Assembly: GCA_911728455.2 (NCBI GenBank)
Contig: OU452235.1
Location: forward strand, 8,300,351-8,364,350
From: Marthasterias glacialis
Lineage: Eukaryota > Echinodermata > Asteroidea > Forcipulatida > Asteriidae
Length of the DNA stretch: 64,000 nucleotides
Reading direction: 5' to 3'
Shown: piece by piece, positions 22,658 through 33,110 of the stretch
How positions within the stretch are numbered: position 1 is the stretch's first letter
Layout: each line of letters opens with the position of its first letter
Translations under genes and position numbers: made by a program
The notes under the pieces: model-generated
The model's database searches: none
Seen by the model: the letters and a program-made list of their open reading frames with translations, nothing else
Told to the model about the DNA's origin: nothing

Positions 22658-23064
22658 GTAAGTCAAACCACACATCTCTTTAACTTATTATTATTTTTTT
22701 TCTTAATCCAAATCGCTTACTGTGAACATACTCGGACATTAAACCAGTGGCACTGGTGACGTTATCCATTTGCCTACTCTAGTCCCTTTCTTCATTTTTA
22801 CCTCTCCCCAAATGTTTTGGTTTCATTGAAAACCAAAGTAACCTTGTTTTGTGTATGTTTGGTTTGGTTGTTGTTGTTGTTGTTGTTGTTCTTTTTTGGG
22901 GGGGTCATTACATTACATGTTGTCTGAAACAACCAAAAATTGCGGCAAAGCTCCACCTGTTGAATTTCCTCCATGCCCCCTGGTCATTGCCTTTGTGGCC
23001 TTGACACTTGACCCAGTAGAAGTTTGAATTCTACATTAAGTTATTTGTTTTATATGTGTCTTAG
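22658..23064 (+). other. Ski intron (407 bp) with GTT run and MITE fragment
   Basis: It is bounded by GTAAGT and TATGTGTCTTAG. It contains (GTT)n at about 22867-22890, a G run near 22907, and at about 22955-23020 a fragment of the CAGGCCCGAT-family MITE (CCTCCATGCCCCCTGGTCATTGCC). That fragment ends about 45 bp before the acceptor. Confidence 0.8.
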
Positions 23065-23186
23065 TTTCGACAGTCACTATGCCCCAAATGTCACACTGGC
23101 ACCTCCAAGCAAGCCAGAGACTCCACTGAAGAGCGACGGCACAGACTCCAAAGATTCAAGCTCGGAGTCCAGAGATAGGTCACCAG
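23065..23186 (+). CDS. Ski: Ski/Sno corepressor, APNVTLAPP exon
   Basis: Reading from Asn95 it gives FDSHYAPNVTLAPPSKPETP, then a Ser/Asp-rich stretch (SDGTDSKDSSSESRDRSP) that looks unstructured. The acceptor GTGTCTTAG and donor CAG|GTAAGC are good. It is 122 nt and leaves one base over. APNVTLAPP (residues 101-109) matches the APNVALAPP block of vertebrate SKI, which places the exon just upstream of the NLS and coiled coil. The Ser-rich tail could be a phosphorylation target, which is inference. Confidence 0.9.
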
Positions 23187-24126
23187 GTAAGCATTTACTC
23201 TATCCCAACATCCCCTTCTCCGTAGCATGTCTAGATGCGTCCACTGTGTAGTCTCAGTCTTCCATGCACCCTAATATTTCATGGAGAAGCCCCTTTGAGA
23301 AAGCTTGGACACAGCCCTGTTTTGAATCCACAATACTTGAATGATATCATCCAATGATTAGCCACCCCTGTCCAGGACTGACACTTCACAGAGGCAATTG
23401 CCTCCATTGGCCGTGGTCATTGCCTTGGTGCCCTTGAAATGTCACAATAGACATTTAAATTTCCCACATTTAGGTGCCCATAATTACTAAGAAAAAACTA
23501 CCTTGCCCTTGGAAGAACGAAGCTCAAAAATGGAAAAAAGAAACGCTTTCGATCTCTGGCTGCGCTCTGTAGTCATAAAGGGGTCTATGTTGCTAGCTAC
23601 CAAAAGTCACCTGTACATGCTTATGCCTGGACCACATTGTAGCCGTGTCCTTTGCAATTCAGCATCACGACTGCGAGTCAGACGATTGGTCTCCAAATAC
23701 TATCATCATTATTATTACCAGGCCTCAAAAACCTGTCTTAGGATCGAATCAACATTTATTTAAAAATGCCTAACCTAAACTAGTTTGTCATTGTGACACT
23801 GACACACAAACATCTAACAATTTTTACAAATAATCATAATTGAACATTGAGCAACATTTCCAACACTCATAAAAAAGGAAGATTAATTTAAAAAAAAACA
23901 ACCCTCTTCCATAATGGGTTTTGTTTTACAGCTCGTAACTGCACGGCAAATCTTACTGGAGCACGTTAGTTGAAGTGTAGCAGTGTCTATGTAGAGTCTT
24001 TTTCAATAAATCAAATGAGATGAGTATACCCACATGGCGTTATACAAACCTGAAACTAATATCAAATCTCCACTGTGCAAAGTATCAAATGTTTCCTGAT
24101 CTTTTGTTTCGTGTGTGTGTGTGAAG
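23187..24126 (+). other. Ski intron (940 bp)
   Basis: It is bounded by GTAAGC and by GTGTGTGTGTGTGAAG, a GT-rich rather than strongly pyrimidine-rich acceptor. It contains the MITE at 23373-23525 and otherwise AT-rich unique sequence. Confidence 0.8.
23373..23525 (+). mobile_element. MITE, CAGGCCCGAT family
   Basis: CAGGACTGACACTTCACAGAGG opens it. GAGGCAATTGCCTCC, GTCATTGCCTTGGTGCCC and a GCCCTTGGAAGAACGAAG block follow in family order. It lies in the same orientation as the gene. Confidence 0.65.
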
Positions 24127-24347
24127 AATCGGCAGACAGTCCGACGTACAAGAGACGGCGAGACGATGATGTGACCATGGACACCTCAATGGAGCAGGAG
24201 ATCGAGATGGTGCGCTCGATGTTAGAGGGCGACGTGGTGGAAACGAGAGCGGGACGTGAGAAACTTCTCCACGAGCTGGCCAGGATCCGAATGAGACAGG
24301 AGGAGAGACTGCAGAATGCTCTGGCAGCCAAGAAAGACTTGCAGCAG
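24127..24347 (+). CDS. Ski: Ski/Sno corepressor, NLS and start of coiled coil
   Basis: The exon completes Glu136 and reads SADSPTYKRRRDDDVTMD, then SMEQEIEMVRSMLEGDVV and on to LAAKKDLQQ, ending in phase 0 at CAG|GTCTGT. KRRR (144-147) sits where human SKI has its basic PRKRKL nuclear-localisation motif. The run from about residue 158 is heptad-like and matches human SKI LEAELEHLRQALEGGLD...EKFLHEVVKMRVKQEEKL in spacing (here EKLLHELARIRMRQEERL). This is the first part of the coiled coil used for Ski and SnoN homo- and heterodimers. The donor GTCTGT is weaker than the other four splice donors or acceptors here, but the next exon continues the alignment without a gap. Confidence 0.95.
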
Positions 24348-24808
24348 GTCTGTAGCTTGATGTATGGACTCTTTTTGCATATATGGTATCACAAAAGATG
24401 TATAAATGCAGCGTTCAGTTAACAATTTGGTCAGATGAAAAATCAAGCTTTCGCCAAAAACAAGCTTTCCCCTTAAAGGCAAAGGTCAAGTGCTTATTGG
24501 CTGTTTCCCCCTGCACATGTAATTTGATTACCACCCCATTACCTACCTGGTGTACGTGTTCATGTACCCTCTTCACAAGTCCCTGCCACCCCCCCTCAGA
24601 GAGAAACCATCTGAAAGGTCTTTGCTGTTTGTCTCTGGTTTAGGTATTGTTGGCCATGCTTGGTTTCATTGAAAGCGTCAAGAACAGTATTCTGGTTCCC
24701 CCGAAATAATAACAATTTTTGGATAAACTTCTATGATGGTCAGGAGACCCCAAGGGTAATAGTAATCCAATATTGATGGAATTATTTCTTTTCTGACCTC
24801 TTCAACAG
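24348..24808 (+). other. Ski intron (461 bp)
   Basis: It runs from GTCTGT to CTGACCTCTTCAACAG. No repeat was recognised. The boundary is phase 0 between DLQQ and ELEF. Confidence 0.85.
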
Positions 24809-25255
24809 GAATTGGAGTTTGTCCGAGCCACCAAGAAAGAGAAGTTGCGAGAGGCAGCTGAGACCAAACGCAACCTGAGGAAAGAGAACGAGCGTTTGCG
24901 GACCGAGTATGAGCGCAAACTGCGGGAGCTCAACGACTCCAAGCAGCACCTCAAGAACGAGGTGGAGATGCTCCGGAGTCGCAAAGGCCCCCAGGATGCT
25001 GGCAAGGAGCGGGCACGGCTCAGGGCGGAAAACGACTACATGAGGGAGAGGCTGGATGCTGTTGAAGGGGAGAAGGAGAAACTGTTAAAACGTCTCACCG
25101 AGAGGAACGCTGTAGAGGGTGGACACAAGAGGGTCGAGGACACCAAAACAAACGGAAAAGTCAAGGTACCGGAGATGGTAGAGAAAGATTCTTCAGAGGA
25201 AGGTCCGGAGCCGGGAAATGGTCGGGACAGTCCTAGAACACCTGTCCAGGCTTAA
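24809..25255 (+). CDS. Ski: Ski/Sno corepressor, last coding exon: coiled coil and C-terminus
   Basis: It begins [20 protein letters not shown] and [11 protein letters not shown], nearly identical to human SKI [20 protein letters not shown] and RNLRKEIERLR. Charged heptads continue to LLKRLTERN (about residue 309), so the coiled coil spans roughly residues 158-309, with a short break at [11 protein letters not shown]. A 48-residue polar tail ([36 protein letters not shown]) follows, ending VQA and TAA at 25253-25255. KVKVPE and the acidic Ser stretch have no clear match to the vertebrate tail. Codons are GC-rich compared with the flanking introns. The family assignment is secure. Whether it is called ski or sno depends on the lineage, since invertebrates usually have a single gene. 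Confidence 0.97.
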   Translation, partial: [148 protein letters not shown]

Positions 25256-25905
25256 AAAAGAAGTAAAAATAAACAAATTTAATGACAAAAATACATTGAT
25301 AAAGGCTAAGAATATTTGTTTGACAACACACATGATCAAGGGGCCATTGCAATGGCCGTTCTGCTACCTGTGATGGAAACATCAACAGAGGTTGGATTCG
25401 GGATTGGATGTAGATATTAAAACAAACGTAACAAAAATTTACCTGCAGTGTTTACTTGTAAATATGCAGAAAGATGACTGTTGTGGAAAAATGGTTAGGT
25501 AAAAAGACAGAAAATGTGCTCAGTGGGGTGAAAAAATGTGCAAAGACGCATCTGTGTCGTGGATTCAAAAAAATAGGAGTCGTAAAAAAAATAATAATAA
25601 TAATACAATTATCATTGTGCGCCCAGTCAAAGATTCTGTGTGAACAATTAATGAAGCAAACATTTCATAGCCTGTAGCAAATTTCTTAGCCTTACGGACA
25701 TTGTGTAAATTTTTTGTCAACCGATTGCTAACTTCCGATGAATTATAACTACCTCATTTTGCATATTGGAAAAAAAAGAAAAAAAAGAACATGCTTGATT
25801 GAAATGAAGAAATGCTTTATATTGTTATACCACGATTGAGATTGCATTTCCGCCATCAAAGAGTGCTGCTATTGTAATGTAATAAAACTGGTGTGAAGAA
25901 AGTGG
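25256..25905 (+). other. Probable Ski 3' UTR (minimum extent)
   Basis: AT-rich, repeat-free sequence follows the stop codon directly, with no splice-like break. The first AATAAA (25268-25273) is only 13 bp past the stop and is unlikely to be used. The one at 25881-25886 is better placed. Further AATAAA hexamers occur at 26516-26521 and 26643-26648, so longer forms are possible. Confidence 0.6.
25881..25886 (+). promoter_or_regulatory. Candidate polyadenylation signal AATAAA
   Basis: A canonical hexamer in GTAATGTAATAAAACTGG, followed within 40 bp by GTGTGAAG and a T-run (TATTTTTTAGTTTGG). It is the best-placed of several candidates downstream of the stop. Confidence 0.45.
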
Positions 25906-28308
25906 ATATATTTTTTAGTTTGGCGGGAGCAAAGCGTTGTTGGGTTTTTATTTTGTACAAGGGTGAAAGCTGTTCAGTTTTTCGTGTGGATTTTTTCTTT
26001 TTTATGATCTCTTGCGAAGTTGCCCACACTAAGATGGGCGGTAAAAAACCACTGAAAAAGCAGACGTGATCATGTGATGCTTGTGTATACTCTGAACTAC
26101 ACGTTCCTAAGTGATGTGTTGCTTTAAATTGGACAGATCTTTTCGTCAGTGAACATGTAGATGATGTCCTAAAAGTTGTAAATTGGCCAGTATTGTTCGT
26201 ACAAGAGATAGTTGTGTATTGGTAATTGTTGATATAAGAAAAAAACGTATTTTAATGTAAGTGTACATGTGTAAATTACCCTTTAGTTGATGCTCTGAAG
26301 ACTGCAGGTCAATATAGAGGTTGCGACCTTTGACCTGGCTGGTGGCTAGTTTTTAATTTGAAAGTTTCGCTATTAACAAAACAGCCTGTATATTCAAATA
26401 GTGTGGTGCCTTCACTGTGTGTTAGGGATTGGTATGGAAAAAGATGCTGCATTTGGCAAAACTTACGATGCTTACTTTTTTTATTAAGCATTAACATGTA
26501 TATTTGCTTACTAATAATAAATTTTGACTTTCTTTGTACAGCTTTAATTACCTTCTGAACATAATGGTATGTTCCAGTTTATCTAAAATGATATGCAAAC
26601 AGTAGGACAGTGTATTCTGTTTTCAGGGGTGTTTAATTTGTGAATAAATACTATAGAGAAATTACAATATATGACAGAAACTCACCCTTGAGCTTAATCC
26701 AGTGCCCTGCTGTTTATACAAGCAGAAATTTATCATCATTTAACAAATTTTATGTAATCTTATTTTTTAGAGTAAGTGTATTGCATTTTGATTTTCATCC
26801 TTAGGTGTTTTTTTTATTATTTTTTTATTTTTTAAATGTATTTCAAATGTATGAAATGATGGTGTTGTCCAGGTTCCAAGAGTGGTTTGTTGTTCCTGGT
26901 TCTCAGGAAAATCCCCATCCCCAGATTTAGTCTTGATTAAGGGATAAAATTGAAAAAGGGAATAATTGGGTCTGACAGGACGACGTAGGTTACAGGATTG
27001 AAGACCGTAGATTTGTGATTTTGATCACTTTGACCACTGGATGAAGAGAAAAACAAAATAGTAATATGAATTCTGCCATTTCCAACCTTTACCAAATTTC
27101 GCCTGCAGTTGATGCGATCTTAAGGACCTAATTGGCATTAACTAGCATGCTAAAACCTGCCTTCTAGATTAGATAATACAGCGTTGCCATGGCAACTGTG
27201 CTTTCTAGTCTTGGATCCTGGCCAACATCAATCTCAAGGGAACTGAGACAAACAAACAAATCTTTTTTTTCTTTTTTTTGTTTCTTTTTTAAAGCACGGG
27301 TATCCAACATGTATAAATAATTTAGCAGAAATCTGCACACTGATTTATGTTTATATGTTTATGACAGATTATATTCAATGCTAACACTGTAGAATTGCTA
27401 CCTTGCTTTACTTGTTTATCATAGTATATTGGTAATTAATCAATATCAATGAATATTGATTAGTAATGTAGCTATTATTTCTTGCAAGGCTGTGGGTAAT
27501 TATAGGCGCAAATTTACTGAAATAAATCCCACTAAGCCTTAAAAAAAATTTAAGTTCCTGTATTAGTAATATTATTTGTAATGTAACAGTAATGGCAAAA
27601 TATTGTATTAAAATTATTTGCATTTATCGTACAGAGCTGAATTATTCTCGCTGGAAATCCGGAAATAACTTAATTCCTAAATCATGTGTATCCTTAAATC
27701 TTGAAAAAGCTTTATTTCCTTTGAATGTTACTGCAAACATTTGAAGTTTTGCTAGCTCTCATTTTACATGGAGGATTGTAACTGTAAACAACAAAATGGC
27801 AACATTTGCATGTAATTTGCATCTATTTAGCATCAAATTTGAATATGAATGAGTATCTAAAGGTGACTAGCATGTATTTTGCATAGATCTGTTTTACAAA
27901 TGTGAGGTTGCCAAGTGATATTCTACGAGGAAACACAGAGAGCCCCAAATCATATGCTGCACTGGTTATCAATGTAAAAGTCAAACGATCAATATTGAAT
28001 TGATTTAAATTTTCATTTTGTAATAATATATTCATGACATGAAAATGTTAGATCACGTGTAGGGAATATAAGTTAAGATTCAAGTCTGCCTTGTGTGACA
28101 CCCCTCCTCTGCTCCGCCTCTTCTCTGATATCATTCAAAGCCAATGTTCACTATCGAATGTCTGTAAACAATTAGGCCCTACATGTCAAACATTGAACAA
28201 AATACGGTTGTATTCAGTTAAATAATTCTTGGACTTCATCAGTACGACTGTATTTTCTTTTAGACAGATGCTTTCTGACCCTGTGGTGTTTGTAAAACAT
28301 GAGGAGTG
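25906..28308 (+). other. AT-rich repeat-free stretch, possible extended Ski 3' UTR
   Basis: About 2.4 kb has none of the transposon families that crowd the rest of the window, and no reading frame with recognisable content. It contains T-rich runs and two further AATAAA motifs. A long 3' UTR or conserved flank is plausible, but there is no direct proof. Confidence 0.4.
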
Positions 28309-28479
28309 CAGGCCCGATTGCTTCGTTCTTGAAAGAGCAAGGGGCATCAAGGCATTTTCTTCTTGATGAAGGGCACCTCTTTGAGGAAATTGTCAATTTG
28401 TACTGGAACACTTCAAGGGGCACCAAGGCAATGACCAGGGGGCAATGAAGGCAATTGGCTCCATGAAATATCGGGCCTG
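28309..28479 (-). mobile_element. MITE, CAGGCCCGAT family, best-preserved ends
   Basis: CAGGCCCGAT at the left and ATCGGGCCTG at the right are perfect 10-bp inverted repeats enclosing 171 bp. The interior is the reverse complement of the copies at 9697 and 23373. No 8-bp target duplication could be seen (left flank GAGGAGTG, right AGAGTGGT), so an hAT assignment is only a suggestion. Confidence 0.75.
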
Positions 28480-28668
28480 AGAGTGGTTTAGTTTTACAGG
28501 TTTACCAATTGTGTACCATGGGTTTTCAGGCCAAATAGCAATTTACCACAAAGGGTAACTCTTCGATGACTCATTTACCATTGACCGTGTACAAGTATAT
28601 CAGCAAGCTGGTTATCTGAAACCTTGTGTAAATGGATACTAAGAAATTTGTTATCGAATAATCATTCA

Positions 28669-28865
28669 GGTTGGCTTAATAGTGGTGTCTTGCCCTGCCT
28701 TTCACCTCTGTGGGCCCCGGTTCAAATCCCACGTCGGACTGGAGCCATGTATATGGATTTCGGTCATCAGTCCCTATCCGATTACATGGGGTATTCCTGC
28801 CACATCTGAAACTGAGATTTCTTCAACATCTTCACAGGAATCTTGAGGGTTTGTTGGTTTCAGCG
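28669..28865 (+). repeat. SINE with tRNA head and conserved body
   Basis: GGTTGGCTTAATAGTGGTGTC (A-box region) and GGCCCCGGTTCAAATCCC (B box) begin it. The body has TCAGTCCCTATCCGATTACATGGG and CTGCCACATCTGAAACTGAGATTTCT. The same order occurs inverted at 56765-56963, where the body reads as CAGTCCCTTCCTGATTGCGTGGG and CCCACATCTTAAACTGGAA. Confidence 0.7.
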
Positions 28866-29017
28866 CCAGAAATATCTAATATAAAAATAACGGTGACAAA
28901 TTGTAGTATATCAAATCTTGAAAAAAAAAAAGGTAGAAAACCAGATTCTGATATCTGTAGTTATGAGTTATCGTTTAACGGTCTACATGTACATGGTGTT
29001 CATGGTGGAAAACCTGG

Positions 29018-29075
29018 GTCCAATTTCCTGGCTCTGCTTACCACAGAATTCTGCACTCAGGTTCACCAATCTTTG
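29018..29075 (+). repeat. Half of the GGGCCCAATTT foldback MITE
   Basis: CCTGGGTCCAATTTCCTGGCTCTGCTTACCACAGAATTCTG matches one arm of the element at 2395-2540. The opposite arm is missing. Confidence 0.5.
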
Positions 29076-31757
29076 CCGACAGGTCTAGTACCAAGTGTCT
29101 ACGCTGGCTTTGTAAGCAAAGACTGCTCAGTAACCAGCCTGATAGCGTAAAGTACCCATGCGCAAAAGAAAAACAAAACAAATTTGCCAACTTGTGAAGT
29201 ATGATTTTTAGTAAGGGTGGATCTTTTGTACACCACGTTACAGGCTGATTTTTTTTTCGCTTCTGGTAAGCTGAGCTGTGGGCTCATGGTTTTTACTCCG
29301 CACAAAATTGTCTGCATCAAGTGAAATTGCATGCATTGTGGCCCTAATGTGAAGTCTGATGTGTCTACCCAGTCATTTACTCACCCCTACCCTCCCTTTT
29401 TTCACAATATGCAATGATTGAAAATAACCATTCATTCAAGTGGAAAAGTACACCATTGCAGCTTCACAATATAATATATGTATAATTATATATAGTTTCT
29501 GTTTACTTTATGTTAAATTTCTGTTGACAAGTAACAAACTCATTTTTTTCGTTGTTAAATTGCTCTATATCGTAAAGTGACAACTTAGTTGCTGTCTTCT
29601 GGTCTTTTTTTTAAATTTTTTTTTTAACACTGATTGTATTTTTAGGGTAAAGTTACGGTTGGAATTGCTGGAAACAGGGAAACACCACACCATTCTGTTG
29701 TTCCATCAAGTTTGTGTTTGTTTTTATCGGTCAGTCATTGCCCGATGGAAGTACCCACTGACAATGGTTTATGAAGGTGATGTAATGCAAATAAGCTCAT
29801 TAAGATGTTTACCGAGCAATTCTCTAGAAATGTTTCTCTTGGAGGCAGCTCTACAGTAACCATTGTCATGCATCTGCTCTGACCATGCAGTTGTTCTCAG
29901 GCATGCAACTTTTCAGCGGATCGGCTTTTTTCCTTTTTGGTGTCGTGGAAAACTGAAAAACACTGCACAAACTTATGGGTGTTTGGCTGTTTCCTTGTGG
30001 GTTTTTTATTTGGCAGATGCGAAGTTGCATGCCTGTGTTATGATTTACCAATGCAACGTATACGATCACGTGACTCAAGTTTGAATGAAGTTGTTCCGAT
30101 GAACTTGAAGCTGTCTCTAACGATAAGTTGTACAAATGTGACACTCTCCATGCCAAAACCAGGCACTTCCTGCCGAAACTCAAAAACTTTTTATCAAATG
30201 GATAAAAATCAAACGAGCTTTCAAATAACACCTAATTGGGGCCTATATGGAATGTTTAAGACACATCACATTGTTGTCATGGCTGGCGTTCTAGTTGTCT
30301 TCATGTTTATCGGCCATTTCACTATTTCCGAGAAGTGCCCGATTTTGGCATGGGATGTCACAAGTTTTTCATTAAGTTTGTTTTATGCAAGCTTGCTCCA
30401 GGGAAAGTTCTCTAATGCTTAAAAAATTACATCCTTGTTGTTGTTCAGGACTAATATCTTATATACGATCAGACGCCATCTTGAAAGCATACAGCAATGC
30501 ATCTTGGGAAACCGAGTATAGTTAACTAGGTCAAGTAGCCAAGAGGGCCGTCGTGCTGTAGTTTAACTGTGTTGGGATGTCACCCAGAATCCTTAGCGCC
30601 GATCATTTCTGGTCATGCACATGCATATGGGCTATTGACTATTCAACAAAACTCCTTGATAAAACCTTGTCGTACGAACCGTTGGCAGATGAATTTTTGA
30701 GTGACTTTCAAGAATCATGAAGTTCTTTGATCACATCAATGCATGGTTGTTCGAATCTCGGGACACCTCACTGGAAAGATAAGTTCTGCGGGGGTTTAAA
30801 CTTACAAGAGTTTTAACCTTGAGAACAAATGTTTTTTAAAGGGCAAATCTTAGTAAGAAAGTACGACATTCAATAGAGAGGGGGTTGCCATTGATACCAA
30901 TGTGTGTACAGCCTGTGTATACTTTGTATAGTTTCAATTATATTATAATATGCATGCCTGTTTTTTGTTTCTTTGTTGAGACTGGTACGATTATATATGA
31001 ACTGTATTATTAGGAAACAACACACTGACAGTAATCCAGATGTGAGTTTTGGTTTTAGGATTGGTGGCTTCATTTTTGTACAAAGTTTTATTTTTTAACG
31101 GGGGGTGGGTGGGGGGAATGATGGTCCAGACATCACAGCAATTCCAAACAAAAAAATGTCGGTTTTCTGTGTCGTGTTTTCTCTCCATCCGAATAATCTC
31201 TATACAATTAGTAACAAAACAAATTGTTTTGATTTTGTTTATCTTACTTGAATTACTGCTTTTTGTGTAAAACTTGTGTATACTTACTTGGTTATTCTTA
31301 CAGAAAATATGTTATATTAAAAAGCAAATTAAGATTTCATTTGTATATATTAATTATTATATTAAGATTATAACAAGTAAAAGAAAAGGATATCTTCAAA
31401 CGCATTATGTGCTTGTTTTATTTACCATGAACCATTGGAAAACTAAAATTGTGGATAAGTCCTCATTAGTAGGGGTGAATTTAAAAGTGATTTTGAACAT
31501 TGTCTGAGCCAGTGTGAACATCCTAACAAAATAGTTCCAAGGGGTTCTTGTTACTTATAATAGAGCTGGGCCCGATTTTGTTAAATTGTTGGGCTAAAAT
31601 TATTGTCGCTGAGCAAAGAAACAGCGGGGCACCAGTTGTAACAATACAAATGGCATGGGATTTGGGCTGGTAACCTGTTTATGCTTCACACCATTGCTTA
31701 GCAAATTTGTTTGCAGGAAAATAACCGTTATCTTGACCTTTATGACTTGGACTCGTC
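29076..31757. other. No recognisable gene; one 161-codon open frame
   Basis: I see no repeat family or conserved domain in this stretch. A + strand frame at 29937-30422, opening with TTG rather than ATG, has two hydrophobic segments (GCFLVGFLFGRCEVACLCY and HIVVMAGVLVVFMFIGHF) and no Kozak context that I can judge. A 121-codon - strand frame overlaps it. Either could be chance. Confidence 0.4.
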
Positions 31758-31760
31758 TTA

Positions 31761-31929
31761 GAGGGGCCGTATCGTCATGATTATAGCAGTAAATGGAATA
31801 ACCCAGTCACATCACAAACGACACCCTTTTTGATTTGACTGCAAGCGCACACGTGTGCAGTACCTGGGTGAGACTTCATCATTCGGTGCACAGCCACAGA
31901 CCTGCTATAATCATGACGACACAGCCCCC
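31761..31929. mobile_element. MITE with GGGGCYGTRTCGTC ends and TTA duplication
   Basis: The left AGGGGCCGTATCGTCATGATTATAGCAG and the right CTGCTATAATCATGACGACACAGCCCCC are long inverted repeats (about 28 bp). The element is flanked by TTA at 31758-31760 and 31930-31932. A 3-bp TTA duplication is typical of the PIF/Harbinger superfamily, so that is the likely class. It is non-coding and 169 bp long. Confidence 0.7.
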
Positions 31930-32228
31930 TTAAAAGAACCTCACCTGAAGAAATTAACTGAAATTAACGAGAAGAGGGACAAATTACGAACCACATCAGG
32001 TTGAAACCAATTTGCTATAGAGTATGGTGAATATATTATATGTAATAATGTGGGCAATGCTGCACTTAACATGTATGAAACAATACTGTCTGCGAACAGA
32101 ATTGGAAGTGCAGGTCTGTCTAGATGATGAGTCAACCAATAAAAACGTATGTCACGCTACCTCAGGGAAAATATGAACCTGGTCTCCCATTTGCATGTGT
32201 CTTGTCCTCAAGTAAGTTGTGGGGGTCC

Positions 32229-32615
32229 CAGTGGCGTAACTCGGGGGGCACAGGGGTTCACGTGCCCCCCCAACTGATGCCCATGGCCTCCGGTGTCCCC
32301 CCATTTGAAATCTGTACTTTTTGAGATTGAAAATTTCCAGAATAAAGAGATACATTTTATAAGCTTTTTATGTAGTAATGTCAATGTTTTTAAATTATTT
32401 TTTTTATTATTTACATGCAGACAATATATTCAACCTCCACATCAGATTATTTCATAAAGCATAGTAAATGTCATAACATAAGAGTGCTGAAAAGGGGCTT
32501 GTTTAGGAAAAATACAAACGGAAACTACAGTTTTAATTGACCAAAAGTGCCCCCATAGGAAAAATGGTGCCTCCCCTTGTGCCCTGCCTCAAATTTTACC
32601 TTAATTATGCCACTG
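32229..32615 (+). mobile_element. Non-autonomous hAT element with 8-bp target duplication
   Basis: It begins CAGTGGCGTAACTCGGGG and ends TTAATTATGCCACTG (inverse CAGTGGCATAATTAA). The same 8 bases, GGGGGTCC, stand directly before and after (32221-32228 and 32616-32623), the hallmark of hAT insertion. The interior is non-coding. Its blocks (CATTTGAAATCTGTACTTTT, ACATTTTATAAGCTTTTTATG, AAATACAAACGGAAACTACAG) recur at 43531-43859 and partly at 48200-48390. Confidence 0.85.
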
Positions 32616-32724
32616 GGGGGTCCGTTTCTTTTGTGAAGTCACAGCCAAGAGTCATGGGTGGTGAAAGTACGGGCGGCCTTCGCTGCAAAAAAAAAAAAAC
32701 AGTTTATTTTACAACAGTGAAACA

Positions 32725-32770
32725 TTTGAGAAAAGCTCTGCTAGGGTCGAAATGTGAGGCCATGAACCAT
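32725..32770 (+). repeat. Retroposon tail hairpin (CTCTGCTAGGGTCGAAA)
   Basis: GAGAAAAGCTCTGCTAGGGTCGAAATGTGAGGCC matches the block at 14108-14144 upstream of the Ski exon. It is about 40 bp and isolated from any coding remnant. Confidence 0.5.
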
Positions 32771-32854
32771 TTTTAATACAATAATGCTATTAAATAACCA
32801 AATCACAGCTACATGGGTGCTATTACCCCCAAAAACTACATGTACTCTAAACAG

Positions 32855-32985
32855 GGGAGGGTCCAGGGTTGTCAGATGGGGGCTGGGGGTGGGTCCAGGG
32901 TTGTCAGATGGGGGCTGGGGGTGGGTCCAGGGTTGTCAGATGGGGGCTGGGGGTGGGGGTGGGGATGGGGATGGGGAAAGGAGTG
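32855..32985 (+). repeat. 32-bp minisatellite, three copies, then GGGGAT/GGGGGT run
   Basis: GGGTCCAGGGTTGTCAGATG plus GGGGCTGGGGGT is repeated three times almost without change, then decays to (GGGGNT)n. The resulting G-rich strand could form G-quadruplexes. Open frames through it come from the repetition. Confidence 0.8.
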
Positions 32986-33029
32986 CACAAACTTAAAAGG
33001 GCTTGAAGGAGTACCAGGATGCCAAGTCG

Positions 33030-33110
33030 AACATCAAGACGGAGAAAAAAGCTGTGGTGAGGACGGGATAACACCCGAGCTATTCAAGTATCTTCCACTA
33101 GATGACACAA
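33030..33110 (+). repeat. Possible LINE reverse-transcriptase scrap
   Basis: One frame reads SCGEDGITPELFKYLPLDD, reminiscent of the KAxGxDGIxxELLK stretch at the start of many LINE reverse-transcriptase domains. Nothing before or after continues the match, so the call is tentative. Confidence 0.3.

Noticed and set aside
24062-24331. 89-codon - strand frame with Ser/Arg-rich content
   Set aside because: Antisense shadow of the Ski coiled-coil exon.
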